Part shown: positions 26,834-35,907 of the stretch, one piece after another | Layout of the letters: each line of letters opens with the position of its first letter | How positions within the stretch are numbered: the first letter of the stretch is position 1 | Source: JAJPHI01 sp035541875 | Lineage (GTDB): Bacteria; Desulfobacterota; Binatia; Binatales; Binataceae | Direction: 5' to 3' | Assembly: GCA_035541875.1 (NCBI GenBank) | Contig: DATKML010000051.1 | Coordinates: 124,001 to 188,000, forward strand | Length of the DNA stretch: 64,000 bases | Translations under genes and position numbers: made by a program | Notes under the pieces: model-generated | Seen by the model: the letters and a program-made list of their open reading frames with translations, nothing else | Databases searched by the model: none | What the model was told of the DNA's origin: nothing

Positions 26834-26868
26834 CGCTATCCTCCGTCGATAGAAGGCTTGGAAATGCC

Positions 26869-26884
26869 CTGAACTGTCGTTCAG
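26869..26884. promoter_or_regulatory. TetR-type operator candidate
   Basis: The perfect dyad CTGAAC-TGTC-GTTCAG lies 36 bases upstream of the LLM monooxygenase start and 64 bases before the antiporter gene. Length and symmetry suit a TetR-family repressor; no TetR gene is in the window. Confidence 0.5.
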
Positions 26885-26947
26885 TATGCTTCCATTGGTC
26901 CATCTATCGCAAGCCATCGACCGAGACGCCAAAGGCCCTGAGCCAAC

Positions 26948-27997
26948 GTGCAAACGCTTCTTATCCTGCTCCTGATTTTCACACCGATAGCCGGCGCCGG
27001 TGCGCTCCTCGGCTTCTCGCCCACCGCCCTCTTCTTTCTTTCCGCGCTCGCGATCATACCGTTGGCCAAGTTCATCGGCGATGCGACCGAGGAGCTTGCG
27101 GCGCGGACCGGCCCCGCGCTCGGAGGACTGCTCAACGCGACGTTCGGCAATGCGACCGAATTGCTGATCGGAGTCTTCGCGATTCGTGCCGGGCTAATCG
27201 AGGTCGTTAAAGCATCGCTGACGGGATCGATCGTCGGCAATCTGCTGCTGGTGCTGGGAACAGCGATGTTCGCCGGCGGTACCCGTCACAAAACCCAGAC
27301 CTTCAACCGGGTCGCGGCTCACGCCAACGCCTCGACCCTTCTGCTGGCGATCATCGCGCTGGTAATCCCGGCAATCCTCTACCAGACGGCTCCAGCGATG
27401 CACGCGGAAACGACGATCGAAGAACTGAGCCTGGCTGTCTCAGCGCTGATGATCCTGATCTACGTCGCGGGGCTATGGTTCGCTTTGCGAACCCACTCGC
27501 ATTTCTATGCCGCGGACACGGACAAAAATCCGCCTAAATGGAGCCTCGCCAAGAGTGTAACCGTGCTGCTGATCGCAACTGGCGCCGTCGCAGCAATGAG
27601 TGAAATCCTAGTCCGATCAATCGAACCGGTCGCGGTCGGCTTTGGATGGACGCAGTTGTTTATCGGTGTCGTCGTCGTGGCGGTGGTTGGCAATGCGGCC
27701 GAGCACACGTCAGCGATTGTGATGGCGATCAAAAACCAGATGGACCTGAGTCTGCAGATCTCAATCGGTTCGGCCACCCAGATCGCGATATTCGTTGCAC
27801 CGGTACTGGTCTTGGTCAGTGCGGGTTTCGCGACACCGATGAGCCTCGTTTTCAATACCTTCGAAATCGTCGCGATTATTCTCTCGGTGCTAATCGTGAA
27901 TCAGGTCGTCGGGGATGGTGAAAGTAACTGGTTCGAAGGACTCCAGCTGTTGGTGGCATACGCGATCATCGCGACCGCGTTCTTCCTGCACAATTAG
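26948..27997 (+). CDS. cax: Ca2+/H+ antiporter (CaCA superfamily)
   Basis: The 349-residue product has about eleven hydrophobic helices and both CaCA alpha repeats. The first is EELAARTGPALGGLLNATFGNATELLIG and the second GNAAEHTSAIVMAIKNQMDLSLQISIGSATQIAIFVAPVLV, with the conserved acidic residues for ion exchange. It exports Ca2+ (or Na+/K+) against protons across the inner membrane. The start is a GTG. The gene is divergent from the LLM operon and ends at a hairpin shared with the RRM gene. Confidence 0.95.
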   Translation: MQTLLILLLIFTPIAGAGALLGFSPTALFFLSALAIIPLAKFIGDATEELAARTGPALGGLLNATFGNATELLIGVFAIRAGLIEVVKASLTGSIVGNLLLVLGTAMFAGGTRHKTQTFNRVAAHANASTLLLAIIALVIPAILYQTAPAMHAETTIEELSLAVSALMILIYVAGLWFALRTHSHFYAADTDKNPPKWSLAKSVTVLLIATGAVAAMSEILVRSIEPVAVGFGWTQLFIGVVVVAVVGNAAEHTSAIVMAIKNQMDLSLQISIGSATQIAIFVAPVLVLVSAGFATPMSLVFNTFEIVAIILSVLIVNQVVGDGESNWFEGLQLLVAYAIIATAFFLHN

Positions 27998-28022
27998 CAA
28001 GGATTTAACCTTGAAACCAAAA

Positions 28023-28046
28023 AGGGCAGGTCTTCCGACCCGCCCT
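28023..28046. terminator. Hairpin between the antiporter and RRM genes
   Basis: A 10 bp stem with one mismatch (28023-28032 and 28037-28046) and a TTCC tetraloop, in a converging gene pair. Confidence 0.75.
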
Positions 28047-28073
28047 GCTTATCGCTCGTTGGGACGCGAATTC

Positions 28074-28412
28074 CTACCAGCGATCGCGACCTCCGCGATC
28101 GCCACCGCGACCTCCACGATCGCCACCGCGACCTCCACGGTTGCCGCCGCCACCGAAACCGCCTTCACGCGGCTTGGCCTCGTTCACCTTGATATTCCGG
28201 CCCTTGAGCTCGGAATCGTTCAACTGTTCGATCGCGCGGCTCGCCTCTTCCGCCGTGGCCATCTCGACGAAGCCGAAGCCCTTGGATTGACCTGAGAACT
28301 TGTCCGTTATTACCGCGACGCTCTCAACCTGTCCGACCTGCGAGAAGAGTGCTTCGAGATCGCCGTTAGTGACCGAGTATGGCAAATTGCCAACGTATAG
28401 CTTGCTGGGCAT
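28074..28412 (-). CDS. Bacterial RRM RNA-binding protein with Gly/Arg-rich tail
   Basis: The 112-residue product has one RNA recognition motif (residues 4-80). RNP2 is LYVGNLPY and RNP1 is KGFGFVEM (44-51). A glycine-rich tail follows, with GGRGGDR repeated. Such small RRM proteins occur in cyanobacteria and many proteobacteria and are often cold- or stress-induced RNA chaperones. The tail repeats are also visible as near-perfect 21-base direct repeats in the DNA. A leader of about 100 AT-rich bases lies upstream. Confidence 0.93.
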   Translation of the reverse strand: MPSKLYVGNLPYSVTNGDLEALFSQVGQVESVAVITDKFSGQSKGFGFVEMATAEEASRAIEQLNDSELKGRNIKVNEAKPREGGFGGGGNRGGRGGDRGGRGGDRGGRDRW

Positions 28413-28612
28413 CGGTTGCCCTCCGAAAAGTTAGTGCTGGGTGAGCTCCGAACAGGAAACTCGGGCCAATTCCCGAGTCGAGTGAAAGGAACGAATCCGA
28501 GCGTTACATAAATAAGGATACTCATCTCCGCTCAGCAAGCAATAGAGGGGCCTGCAACTCTTTGAACGTGCAGTTGACTGCCCGCCCCGCGATCCCCATT
28601 AGTTCTGATGAC

Positions 28613-29592
28613 GTGAGTACAGCAAAGATACGATTCGGCTTAACGCTGCCCCAACGCGCGATTCCTTTCGGCGCATCAACCTGGCCCGAGTTGCTTGAAC
28701 TGGCGCGAGCCACCGATGCGAATCAGCTGTTTGATTCGCTATGGGTGGGCGATAGCGTGATGGCAAAAGCGCGCCCTGACTCGGTCGCGCTGCTGGGCGC
28801 GCTGACCTCGGTCACCACGCGGCTGCGCTTGGGCGTCGGATGCATGGCGAGCTTTGCCGTGCGCGAGCCGGTAGTTTTCGCGGAGCAAGGGGCAAGTCTG
28901 GACCTGATATCGCAAGGGCGGATGCAGCTTGCCGTTTGCACGGGGATCGGCCTAGGCGGGACCAGCGCCAAGGAGGGTGCCATCTGGGGCGTTAAGGATT
29001 CTGAACGCGGCCAGCGGATGGCAGAGAACAGGGCGATATGCCGCAAGCTCTGGAGCGCGAAGACCACGTGACCTTCGAGGGTCGTTTCCGTTCGTTCGAA
29101 GACGCGTCTATCAACCCGAAGCCCGTTCAGCAGACCTGCCCCATCTGGATTGCCGCGAATCTGCGCCCAGCCCTATCAGGCAAGCCACTGCGGCGGGTCG
29201 CACAAATAGCCGACGGCTGGATGCTTGCCTGGGTATGGCCGGGACTGTTCGGCAAACTATGGCCTAAGCTCTCGCGCCACCTGGCGGAAGCCGGCCGCGA
29301 CCCCCAATCGTTTCCAAATATCGCCTACCACAACATCCAGGTGGCCAAGGACCGAGCCGAGGCACTCGACGAGACAATGCGCTTTCTCCGGCGCTATTAC
29401 GGGCCGGTATTCTCGGCAGAGCAAGCCGCCGGATGGACCGCAGCGGGCACGCCGACGCAGTGTATCGAGGATCTGAACGGCCTCATCGCCGCGGGCGCTA
29501 AATCGATCACGCTGCGCATTACCGGCTGGAAGCAACGCGAACAGTACGAGCGTATCGTAAACGAGGTGCTGCCTTTCGTAAGTTCCGAGTGA
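28613..29592 (+). pseudogene. LLM-class monooxygenase gene, frameshifted
   Basis: The first half reads as an LLM oxidoreductase (KIRFGLTLPQRAIPFGASTW, LFDSLWVGDSVMAKARPDSV, LRLGVGCMASFAVREPVVFAEQGASLDLIS). It then runs into a stop at 29069-29071. The second half (EDHVTFEGRFRSFEDASINPKP, DGWMLAWVWPGLFG, VAKDRAEALDE) continues in the -1 frame. The break lies near 29054-29062, where the two pieces join exactly as in intact family members (KLW...EDHVTFEGRF). One missing base explains it. There is no homopolymer or programmed-slippage heptamer there. It is either a pseudogene or a base-call error. The GTG start is a guess. Confidence 0.8.
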
Positions 29593-29668
29593 ATCGAGTA
29601 CTCCTACCAGCCTGCTACGCTAGCGAAAATTAGTCGAATTATGCAGCCGGGTTGTTCGTCTAACTAGT

Positions 29669-29896
29669 ATGGCTACAAAAAATATCGAGTTAACTACGAA
29701 GGCGACGGGCGAGACCGGTAATCGATCCCGCCTCATCACGGTGCGCGAGTTGGCGGCTTACCTGCGGGTGCATCCAACCACGGTTTATCGCTTATTGCGG
29801 CAGGAGAAGATCCCGTCGTTCCGCGTCGGTTCAGACTGGCGTTTCGACCGCGAGGCTATCGAACGATGGATGAGCGAGAAGCAGGTGCAAAACTAA
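29669..29896 (+). CDS. Excisionase-family (MerR-like) helix-turn-helix protein
   Basis: The 75-residue protein has a single HTH_17-type domain at residues 23-70: ITVRELAAYLRVHPTTVYRLLRQEKIPSFRVGSDWRFDREAIERWM. These small winged-helix proteins bind DNA and act as excisionases or stand-alone regulators. No integrase lies nearby, so regulation is more likely than excision. The gene is intact although it sits between two frameshifted genes, and its stop is one base from the end of the ring-hydroxylase pseudogene on the other strand. Confidence 0.88.
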   Translation: MATKNIELTTKATGETGNRSRLITVRELAAYLRVHPTTVYRLLRQEKIPSFRVGSDWRFDREAIERWMSEKQVQN

Positions 29897-29897
29897 C

Positions 29898-30918
29898 CTA
29901 AGAAGCCTGACGTATCGCGCCTGCGAGCTTGGCCGCCTCCTCTTTCAGCAGCTTATCGATAATGCGTCGTGCGTGAATTGGTCCGGCGTCGCTCGGTATA
30001 TTAATCGTCGGCGCATCCTGAGCCCGATCATATTCCACTGCTGCTGAAGTTCCAGAACCTCGACATCCTCCATAAAGGTTCGATGGATCTCCTTGAAGAT
30101 CCCCTCGGTTGCCGCTTCATCCTGCGGGGCGCGCTCCTGCGCGATAGCCCAAAAGTAATGGGTGCTCGTCTCGGTCTCGGGCGTCATCGCGTCGAGATTG
30201 TGGAGCCCAACACCTCCGTGCCGGTTCCCCTCGGGCGCCCCGGTTCCGGTATCGGCAGCGCCGGCGTAAAGGTTTACGAAGACCGGCGGATCGAAACGCA
30301 TGATCTGCCATCGATCGACGCTGCCCTTGAAACCTGCCCGCGCGTAGGTCGGAGGTGGCTCGATATCGATCATCCAGCGCGAGACCGTTACCGACCTCTC
30401 AGCCAGGTCGTTCTGGACGCGCGCCTGCTCGACGTTTGCCATCGAGCCGATCGTGTTCGGATGAACGAAAGTGAGATGCGTCAGATCGAGCAGATTATCG
30501 AGGATAAAGCGGTAGTCGCACTTGATGTATAAGCAGTCACTCGCCCCAGGCCGGATCCTGGAGCCAGTGAAAATCGACAATCTGCGACTCATCGGCCAGC
30601 GCCGGCGATCCCATCCAGATCCAGACCCATCCCCAGCGCTCGAGGATCGGATAGCTCTTGATCCGGCCACCGGTAGGAACCCCCGAATGACCGGGGACTT
30701 TGACGCAGTTGCCGGCACAATCGAATTGGAGTCCGTGATAGCCGCACTCCAGCGTATCTCCGATCAGTCGGCCTTTGCTCAAAGGGTAATCGCGATGACT
30801 ACAGCGATCTTCGAGCGCGACGATTTTGCCGGCCTCATTCCGATACAATCCGTCCTAGCGGCTGCCGTCCAATTTCGTTGGAAAGAGCGGCGACATACCA
30901 GTGATTGCGCAGGAACAT
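29898..30918 (-). pseudogene. VanA-like Rieske oxygenase alpha subunit, with frameshifts
   Basis: Pieces in different frames reconstruct one protein of about 340 residues. The N-terminus is MFLRNHWYVAALSNEIG. The Rieske cluster CSHRDYPLSKGR...CGYHG, PERWGW-like ILERWGWVWIWMG and DNLLDLTHLTFVHP (mononuclear iron region) follow, and the C-terminal SDAGPIHARRIIDKLL comes last. The breaks lie near 30840-30852 (with a few codons missing), 30530-30548 and 30015-30027. Order and spacing match aromatic O-demethylase oxygenases such as vanillate demethylase. The ligands for both irons survive, so inactivation would be recent or artefactual. It lies beside two other frameshifted genes. Confidence 0.8.
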
Positions 30919-32021
30919 AGGGCCTCGTTTGAGCAGCGAGCGCCTCCGGCCAACACTTTCTTCAGCGTCGCGGGAGGTAAACCGAGTTCGGTGATCATCC
31001 TGGGCGCGCCCCAGAAACCATCGAAGTGCGGGTAGTCGGTCGCCCAGAGTAATGTTCTCGGGTCCGAGATAATCGGCCAACAGGGTCAGCGAACGTTCGA
31101 CCGGTTCAAATGAGATGAAGCCATTGCCGCCGGAAGATCTCACTCGGTCGCGTGCTGAGACCCGTGTCGTTCATGCCCTTGTCATCGAAGTGACGATCCA
31201 TCCGATCGAGCCATCCGGCCATCCATCCACCGCCCGATTCGAGAAAGCCCACTCGGAGCCAAGGAAATCGATCGCCGCCGCCCCCATCTCGAAAGTATGC
31301 GCGACGCAATGGCGTACAGCGCGGCGATTCCCTTCGAAGCGATCCATCGCGAGCGTCGGCTGACCGCTTTCCGCCCCGCTATGAATCCCGATAGCGACGT
31401 CGAGTTCCTGAGCCTCGCGCCAGAGCGGGGTGTATTCCGGCGAATCAAGCACTCGTCCGTTATAGGGATTGGGCCGAACGAACCCACCGCGAAAGCCGAG
31501 CTCACGCACTGGGAAGCGAAGCTCCTGTACGGCTAGTTCAACCGCCTGGAGCGGCAGCATCGCGATACCATACAGACGCTTGGGATGCGGCTTACAATAA
31601 TCGGCCAGCCAACGATTGTAGGCGCGGCAGATGGCAGCCGCGAGTTCCGGGTTCTCGATCGCGCCGAGGAACAGGCCAAGGCTCGGGTAGAGGAACGCCG
31701 CTTCGATTCCTTCGGCTTCCATGTCTTCGATTCGCTTATGCGGATCGAAACCGCCGGGCCGCCCATCCGCATATTTGATCCAGACCGAGACCTTGCCCTC
31801 GCGCGCGCCGATAGCGCCCGTCGCACCGAATTTGACGCGTTGGCGGCCGGGTCCGTTATCGGTCAGTTCACGCTCTCCCAGATGCAAGATCTCAGCGCCC
31901 TCTTCATTCACCACGATACAAGGTGCGAGGTCGCGAAACTGGGTTCGATGTAATTCAGCCACATATCGGGCGGTTCGAGGACGTGGCCGTCGGAGTCGAT
32001 TACTTCGCAATCTCGTAGCAT
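30855..32021 (-). pseudogene. Amidohydrolase_2 gene, frameshifted at four points
   Basis: The correct N-terminus (LRDCEVIDSDGHVLEPPDMWLNYIEP) switches frame near 31936-31946. The body QFRDLAPCIVVNEEGAEIL to AHTFEMGAAAID runs to about 31260. VGFLESGGGWMAGWLDRMDRHFDD is in another frame to about 31122, then FISFEPVERSLTLLADYLGPENI, and after about 31050 LWATDYPHFDGFWGAPRM. The first break is explained by one missing base and the third by one extra base. Metal-ligand motifs are all present across frames. The predicted end overlaps the start of the VanA-like pseudogene. The neighbours suggest a joint role in degrading a methoxylated aromatic. Confidence 0.8.
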
Positions 32022-32095
32022 CGGGCAGAGGATCACAGTTGGATCGCAGCCGATCAATAGTTGCGGATGCGAAGGTCCAGTGACGCTCCACTGCT

Positions 32096-32680
32096 TTAAG
32101 GCGCGAGCGTCACGACCACCGCCGAGCAGGTCGCATTCCCTGCCGCGCGGTAGCTATGCGGGACGTTTGAATCGAAGTGGATCGCATCTTCCTTGCTCAG
32201 CTTGTGCTCCGTCTCTCCGATCCGAACGACCAATATCCCCGACAGCACATAGATAAACTCGACCCCATCGTGTTCATGCGATGGAAGACGCTTCGCGCGG
32301 GCGTTGGCAAATTCGGCGTAGAAAGCGTTGAGCCTTCGATCGCCGGCGTCAAAATCGAGGCACTCGAAGCGATAAAGAACCTCGTCGCCGCCAAACTTCT
32401 CTTCGAATCCGATCCGGTCTTCCTTACGGGCGATAGCTACAACGTGTCGGTCCTCAGTAAAGAAGTGTTCCAGCCCGACATTAAAAACCATCGCGATCCT
32501 CAGCAACGTCGGCAGCGTGGGGAAGAGTCTTCCGCGCTCCACCTTGGAAAGCATCGCGGGAGAGAGCCCCGTATGACGACCCAGTTCGACCAGACCCATC
32601 TTCTTTCTAAGCCTGAGCCGGCGAATCTTTTCCCCGATAGCGTACTTCTCAAGTCCTTCTGTCAGTGTCTCCGAGAGCAT
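32096..32680 (-). CDS. XRE-family regulator with C-terminal cupin
   Basis: The 194-residue product has an HTH_3 domain at about residues 17-72 (IRRLRLRKKMGLVELGRHTGLSPAMLSKVERGRLFPTLPTLLRIAMVF) and a cupin_2 sensor domain at residues 110-190 (SHEHDGVEFIYVLSGILVVRIG, AIHFDSNVPHSY). This layout is that of PuuR/SutR-like repressors that sense small metabolites. It is intact and is the first gene upstream of the broken amidohydrolase and oxygenase genes on the same strand, so it probably regulated them. Confidence 0.92.
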   Translation of the reverse strand: MLSETLTEGLEKYAIGEKIRRLRLRKKMGLVELGRHTGLSPAMLSKVERGRLFPTLPTLLRIAMVFNVGLEHFFTEDRHVVAIARKEDRIGFEEKFGGDEVLYRFECLDFDAGDRRLNAFYAEFANARAKRLPSHEHDGVEFIYVLSGILVVRIGETEHKLSKEDAIHFDSNVPHSYRAAGNATCSAVVVTLAP

Positions 32681-32768
32681 CTTCTGTAACTCGTTTGAGC
32701 GCCAGGCAAGAAACCGGGCGGCCTTATCCTTTCCGTAAAACAGACTTTATTCAGAGGCCATTCTTCTC

Positions 32769-32779
32769 TTAACAGTTAA
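32769..32779. promoter_or_regulatory. Small dyad in the XRE-cupin / DUF378 divergent region
   Basis: TTAAC-A-GTTAA is a perfect 5-1-5 dyad within an AT-rich 195-base divergent spacer. It could be an operator for the XRE regulator, but such short sites are common by chance. Confidence 0.3.
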
Positions 32780-32874
32780 CTTTATTTTCTCTACCATCAC
32801 ATTTACGCGTTGGTCGAAAGCTAAAGCAAGAGCGTTCGGCACCACGCAGAAATACGAAAGGAGTGGTTCAGGAG

Positions 32875-33087
32875 ATGAAAACTTTGCAAATCGTCGCGGC
32901 AGTACTCGTGATTGTTGGGGCTCTTAACTGGGGGCTGGTCGCCCTCTTCCGCTTTGACCTAGTGGCAACGTTGCTCGGGATGAGCTTCGGCCAGACCTCG
33001 GCGCTCAGCTCGGTCGTCTACGGATTGGTTGGCCTCTCTGGTCTGTATCAACTAGCGACGCTCCGCGGCGCCGTTGCCCATCAATAG
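32875..33087 (+). CDS. DUF378-family small membrane protein
   Basis: From the ATG, behind AAAGGAG, the product has 70 residues and two hydrophobic segments: LQIVAAVLVIVGALNWGLVALFRFDLVATL and SSVVYGLVGLSGLYQLATL. The GALNWGL...FDLVA and VYGLVGLSGLY patterns are diagnostic of DUF378 (YuzA-like). A GTG four codons upstream is also possible. Function is unknown. It precedes a run of same-strand genes for membrane and redox proteins. Confidence 0.88.
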   Translation: MKTLQIVAAVLVIVGALNWGLVALFRFDLVATLLGMSFGQTSALSSVVYGLVGLSGLYQLATLRGAVAHQ

Positions 33088-33120
33088 GGAACCCGTAGCC
33101 GCCCGCATCGAGAGGGTGAA

Positions 33121-34650
33121 ATGGCGATTCGACCAAATACGAACAAAGGAGCGTTGGCAGTCATGAGCGATCGCCTGATTCTTCTGACCGGTGCGAGCGG
33201 CTATGTCGGCAGCCACCTGCTGAAAGCGCTCGAATCCGGGGGCCATCGCGTGCGATGCGTTGTGCGCCACCCCGAGGCCCTCGCGACCAAGGCTCCATCG
33301 ACGACGGTGGTGCGCGGCGATGTGCTCGATCGCAAGAGTCTCGCGGCTGCGATGCATGGCGTTGATACCGCGTACTATCTAATTCATTCGATGAGTTCCG
33401 ATCGTGCCTTCGAAAAGGCCGATCGCGAGGGCGCCCATAATTTTGCCGACGCGGCCCGAGCTGCGGGAATCCGACGTATTATCTATCTGGGTGGGCTCGG
33501 CACTTCGTCACGGTCGCTCTCGCGGCACCTGCGCAGTCGTCATGAAGTTGGCGAGATACTACGCGCATCGGGTGTTCAGGTAATCGAGTTTCGTGCCTCG
33601 GCTGTTATCGGGGCAGGCAGCCTCTCCTTCGAGATGGTGCGGGCGCTCGCCGAACGTCTGCCAATCATGATCATGCCGCGCTGGGTGAGCATGGAGGCGC
33701 AGCCGATCGCGATCGATGACTCCCTCCGCTACCTAATCGCGGCGCTCGACCTCGACACTCGACGCAACCGTATTTTCGAGATTGGTGGAGCCGACCGCGT
33801 CTCCTACGCGGGCATCATCAGCGAATATGCTCGCCAGCGCGGATTGAGACGCGCGATGATACGTGTGCCAATACTCACGCCGCGTCTCTCGAGCTGGTGG
33901 CTCAAGCTGGTAACGCCAATGCAGGCGCGCGTGGGGCGGGAGTTAGTGGAGAGTATCCAGCACGCCACGGTCGTTTCCGACGATCTGGCGATGCGTACCT
34001 TTCCGATTCGGCCGGTCGGAATAAGCCAAGCTATCGCCGATGCGCTGCGCGCCGAGGACCAGGAAATCGCCTCCATTAGATGGTCCGACGCGTTGTCCGC
34101 GACGCCCCTTAATTCCTCTTGGGGTGGCGTCCGTATCGGCAACCGTCTCGTGGTCTCCCAGACGATCGAAACAAGCGATTCGCCGGCGCGAGCCTTTGCT
34201 CCGATCCAGCGAATCGGCGGCGCAGTCGGATGGTATTACGGCCGCTGGTTGTGGGAAGGGCGTGCGCTCGTCGACCGCGTGCTCGGCGGACCGGGCATGC
34301 GGCGTGGACGCGCCGATGGTTCGACGATCAAGGTCGGCGACCAAATCGATTTCTGGCGCGTCTCCAACTTCGAACCCAATCGCAAACTCACTCTGGCCGC
34401 CGAAATGAAGGTGCCGGGGCGCGCCTGGATCGATTTTGAAGTTGAGCCTTCGGCGGCGGGAACGACCATCAGGGAGACCGCGCTCTTCGACCCGCTTGGT
34501 CTCTTTGGTTTGCTCTATTGGTATCTGTCATACCCGATTCATCAATGGGTTTTTCGCGGGATGCTACGGCGTATCGCCACCGCGGCAAGCAGTCCCGCTC
34601 ATACGGCCACAAGGCCAATGCGCGCCGAAACCTCGGCGCTGAGTAGCTGA
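33121..34650 (+). CDS. NAD(P)-binding epimerase-like protein with DUF2867 domain
   Basis: The 509-residue product has an atypical SDR domain in the first half (LILLTGASGYVGSHLLKALESGGHRVRCVVR, then AYYLIHSMSS and RIIYLGGLG). A DUF2867/SRPBCC-like domain fills the second half (GWYYGRWLWEGRALVDRVLGGPGMRRGR, DQIDFWRVSNFEPNRKLTLAAEMKVPGRAWIDFEV). This fusion (YbjT-like) is common in bacteria and has unproved function, possibly quinone or lipid related. The start could be this ATG, behind GAGAGG, or one 14 codons later behind AAAGGAG, which would fit the family N-terminus better. Confidence 0.88.
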   Translation: MAIRPNTNKGALAVMSDRLILLTGASGYVGSHLLKALESGGHRVRCVVRHPEALATKAPSTTVVRGDVLDRKSLAAAMHGVDTAYYLIHSMSSDRAFEKADREGAHNFADAARAAGIRRIIYLGGLGTSSRSLSRHLRSRHEVGEILRASGVQVIEFRASAVIGAGSLSFEMVRALAERLPIMIMPRWVSMEAQPIAIDDSLRYLIAALDLDTRRNRIFEIGGADRVSYAGIISEYARQRGLRRAMIRVPILTPRLSSWWLKLVTPMQARVGRELVESIQHATVVSDDLAMRTFPIRPVGISQAIADALRAEDQEIASIRWSDALSATPLNSSWGGVRIGNRLVVSQTIETSDSPARAFAPIQRIGGAVGWYYGRWLWEGRALVDRVLGGPGMRRGRADGSTIKVGDQIDFWRVSNFEPNRKLTLAAEMKVPGRAWIDFEVEPSAAGTTIRETALFDPLGLFGLLYWYLSYPIHQWVFRGMLRRIATAASSPAHTATRPMRAETSALSS

Positions 34651-34677
34651 TTAACCTAGAAAAGAGAGGAGTTGAAG

Positions 34678-35283
34678 ATGGAAACTCAAACTGTAGTCAC
34701 CAAGGAGAGAGCATCGGCACAGTGGATCGCGATACTCGGCGAGGGTGTGGTCGCAGGAGCGGTGAGCGGTGGAATCGTCGCGATGTGGTACCTGATCTGC
34801 GATATCGTCGCTCGTCGCCCGTTCCATACGCCGGCATTACTCGGAGCCATATTCTTGGACGGCCTGCGTGGTAGCGATATCAGCACAATCTCGTTCGCAT
34901 CGGTAATGAATTTCACGGTGTTGCATTTCGCCACCTTCATCGCATTCGGCTTGGCGACCGCTTTGGTAATCGCCGCCGCTGAGCGTGAGCCACTGCTGAT
35001 CCTCGGAGCCTTGATGGTTTATGCCTGTTACGAGGTATGCTTCCTGGCCTTCGTCAGCGCCCTCGACGCATCCGCGCCTGGCACCATCGGATGGTGGAAA
35101 ATAGCGGCTGCGAATCTAATCACACTGTTCGCGGTGTTCAGCTACTTCGAGATGAAGCATCCGCGGCTACTCTCGCGCTTGAACGAGCGATGGACAACCT
35201 TCGACCTTGAACCCGCTACTGCTCAATCGGGGTTCGCTCCTCAAATGGTCACTGCGTTCACTACGTCGGGCAGCCGCACCTGA
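34678..35283 (+). CDS. Predicted four-helix membrane protein, function unknown
   Basis: The 201-residue product has about four transmembrane segments (residues 20-42, 75-105, 108-130, 145-165) and a polar C-terminal tail. GEGVVAGAVSGGIVAMWYLICDIVARRPFHTPALLGAIFL near the start is reminiscent of small uncharacterised inner-membrane proteins. I know no named family. The ATG follows GAGGAG with a six-base gap. It lies 27 bases after the SDR-DUF2867 gene and is likely cotranscribed. Confidence 0.7.
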   Translation: METQTVVTKERASAQWIAILGEGVVAGAVSGGIVAMWYLICDIVARRPFHTPALLGAIFLDGLRGSDISTISFASVMNFTVLHFATFIAFGLATALVIAAAEREPLLILGALMVYACYEVCFLAFVSALDASAPGTIGWWKIAAANLITLFAVFSYFEMKHPRLLSRLNERWTTFDLEPATAQSGFAPQMVTAFTTSGSRT

Positions 35284-35440
35284 GCAAGTGTCTGACAAGC
35301 TTTGCGGGCTCGTTGGTAGGCATCCCCCGTCAGGATACACCCCCCCCGGTCCTGAACCGCCGACCCGATGAAGCCCGCTAAAGCTCTTGGGAGACGTCGA
35401 CGATCATCAGCCCGGTTCATCGTTCGCCGTTAATCTCGTG

Positions 35441-35899
35441 ATGACCAAAACTTACCGATTAGAACAGTCACAATTCATCCGGAAGCGGAGGGAGGAGATT
35501 TTTCTCTTCTTCGCCGATGCATCGAACCTCCAACGCATAACGCCTCCATTCCTGCATTTCCACATCCTGTCGGCACCGACCAATCCAATCGAGGCGGGGA
35601 CGCTGATTGATTATCGACTGAAGCTTTATGGTGTTCCGGTCTATTGGCGAACACGCATCGAGACCTTCGAACCACCCTACTCGTTCATGGATATCCAACT
35701 TTCGGGACCCTATCGCCTGTGGCACCATCGGCACGAATTTATTGAAGTACCGGGCGGCACTGAGATGAGGGATATCGTGGATTACCAACTCCCATTCGGA
35801 CCATTGGGATATATCGCGCGATCGCTCTTCGTGCGACGCTCCCTGAAACAGATCTTCGACTACCGCAAGGCCGTGATTGCTGAGATCTTTGGCGAGTAA
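35441..35899 (+). CDS. SRPBCC-family ligand-binding protein
   Basis: From the ATG at 35441 the product has 152 residues: MTKTYRLEQSQFIRKRREEIFLFFADASNLQRITPPFLHF, then VPVYWRTRIETFEPPYSFMDIQLSGPYRLWHHRHEF and DIVDYQLPFGPLGYIARSLFVRRSLKQIFDYR. This is the helix-grip fold typical of SRPBCC (polyketide cyclase/START-like) proteins often seen next to YbjT-type SDR genes. The longer in-frame start is not favoured because it would add a non-homologous N-terminus. The ligand is not known. Confidence 0.85.
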   Translation: MTKTYRLEQSQFIRKRREEIFLFFADASNLQRITPPFLHFHILSAPTNPIEAGTLIDYRLKLYGVPVYWRTRIETFEPPYSFMDIQLSGPYRLWHHRHEFIEVPGGTEMRDIVDYQLPFGPLGYIARSLFVRRSLKQIFDYRKAVIAEIFGE

Positions 35900-35907
35900 A
35901 GCCGCAC

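Noticed and set aside
29054..29062. Programmed -1 frameshift in the LLM monooxygenase
   Set aside because: No slippery heptamer or downstream structure is evident, and neighbouring genes have unrelated breaks; indel or error is simpler.
29669..29896. Integrative element marked by an excisionase-like gene
   Set aside because: No integrase, attachment repeats or phage genes lie nearby; the protein is more likely a stand-alone regulator.
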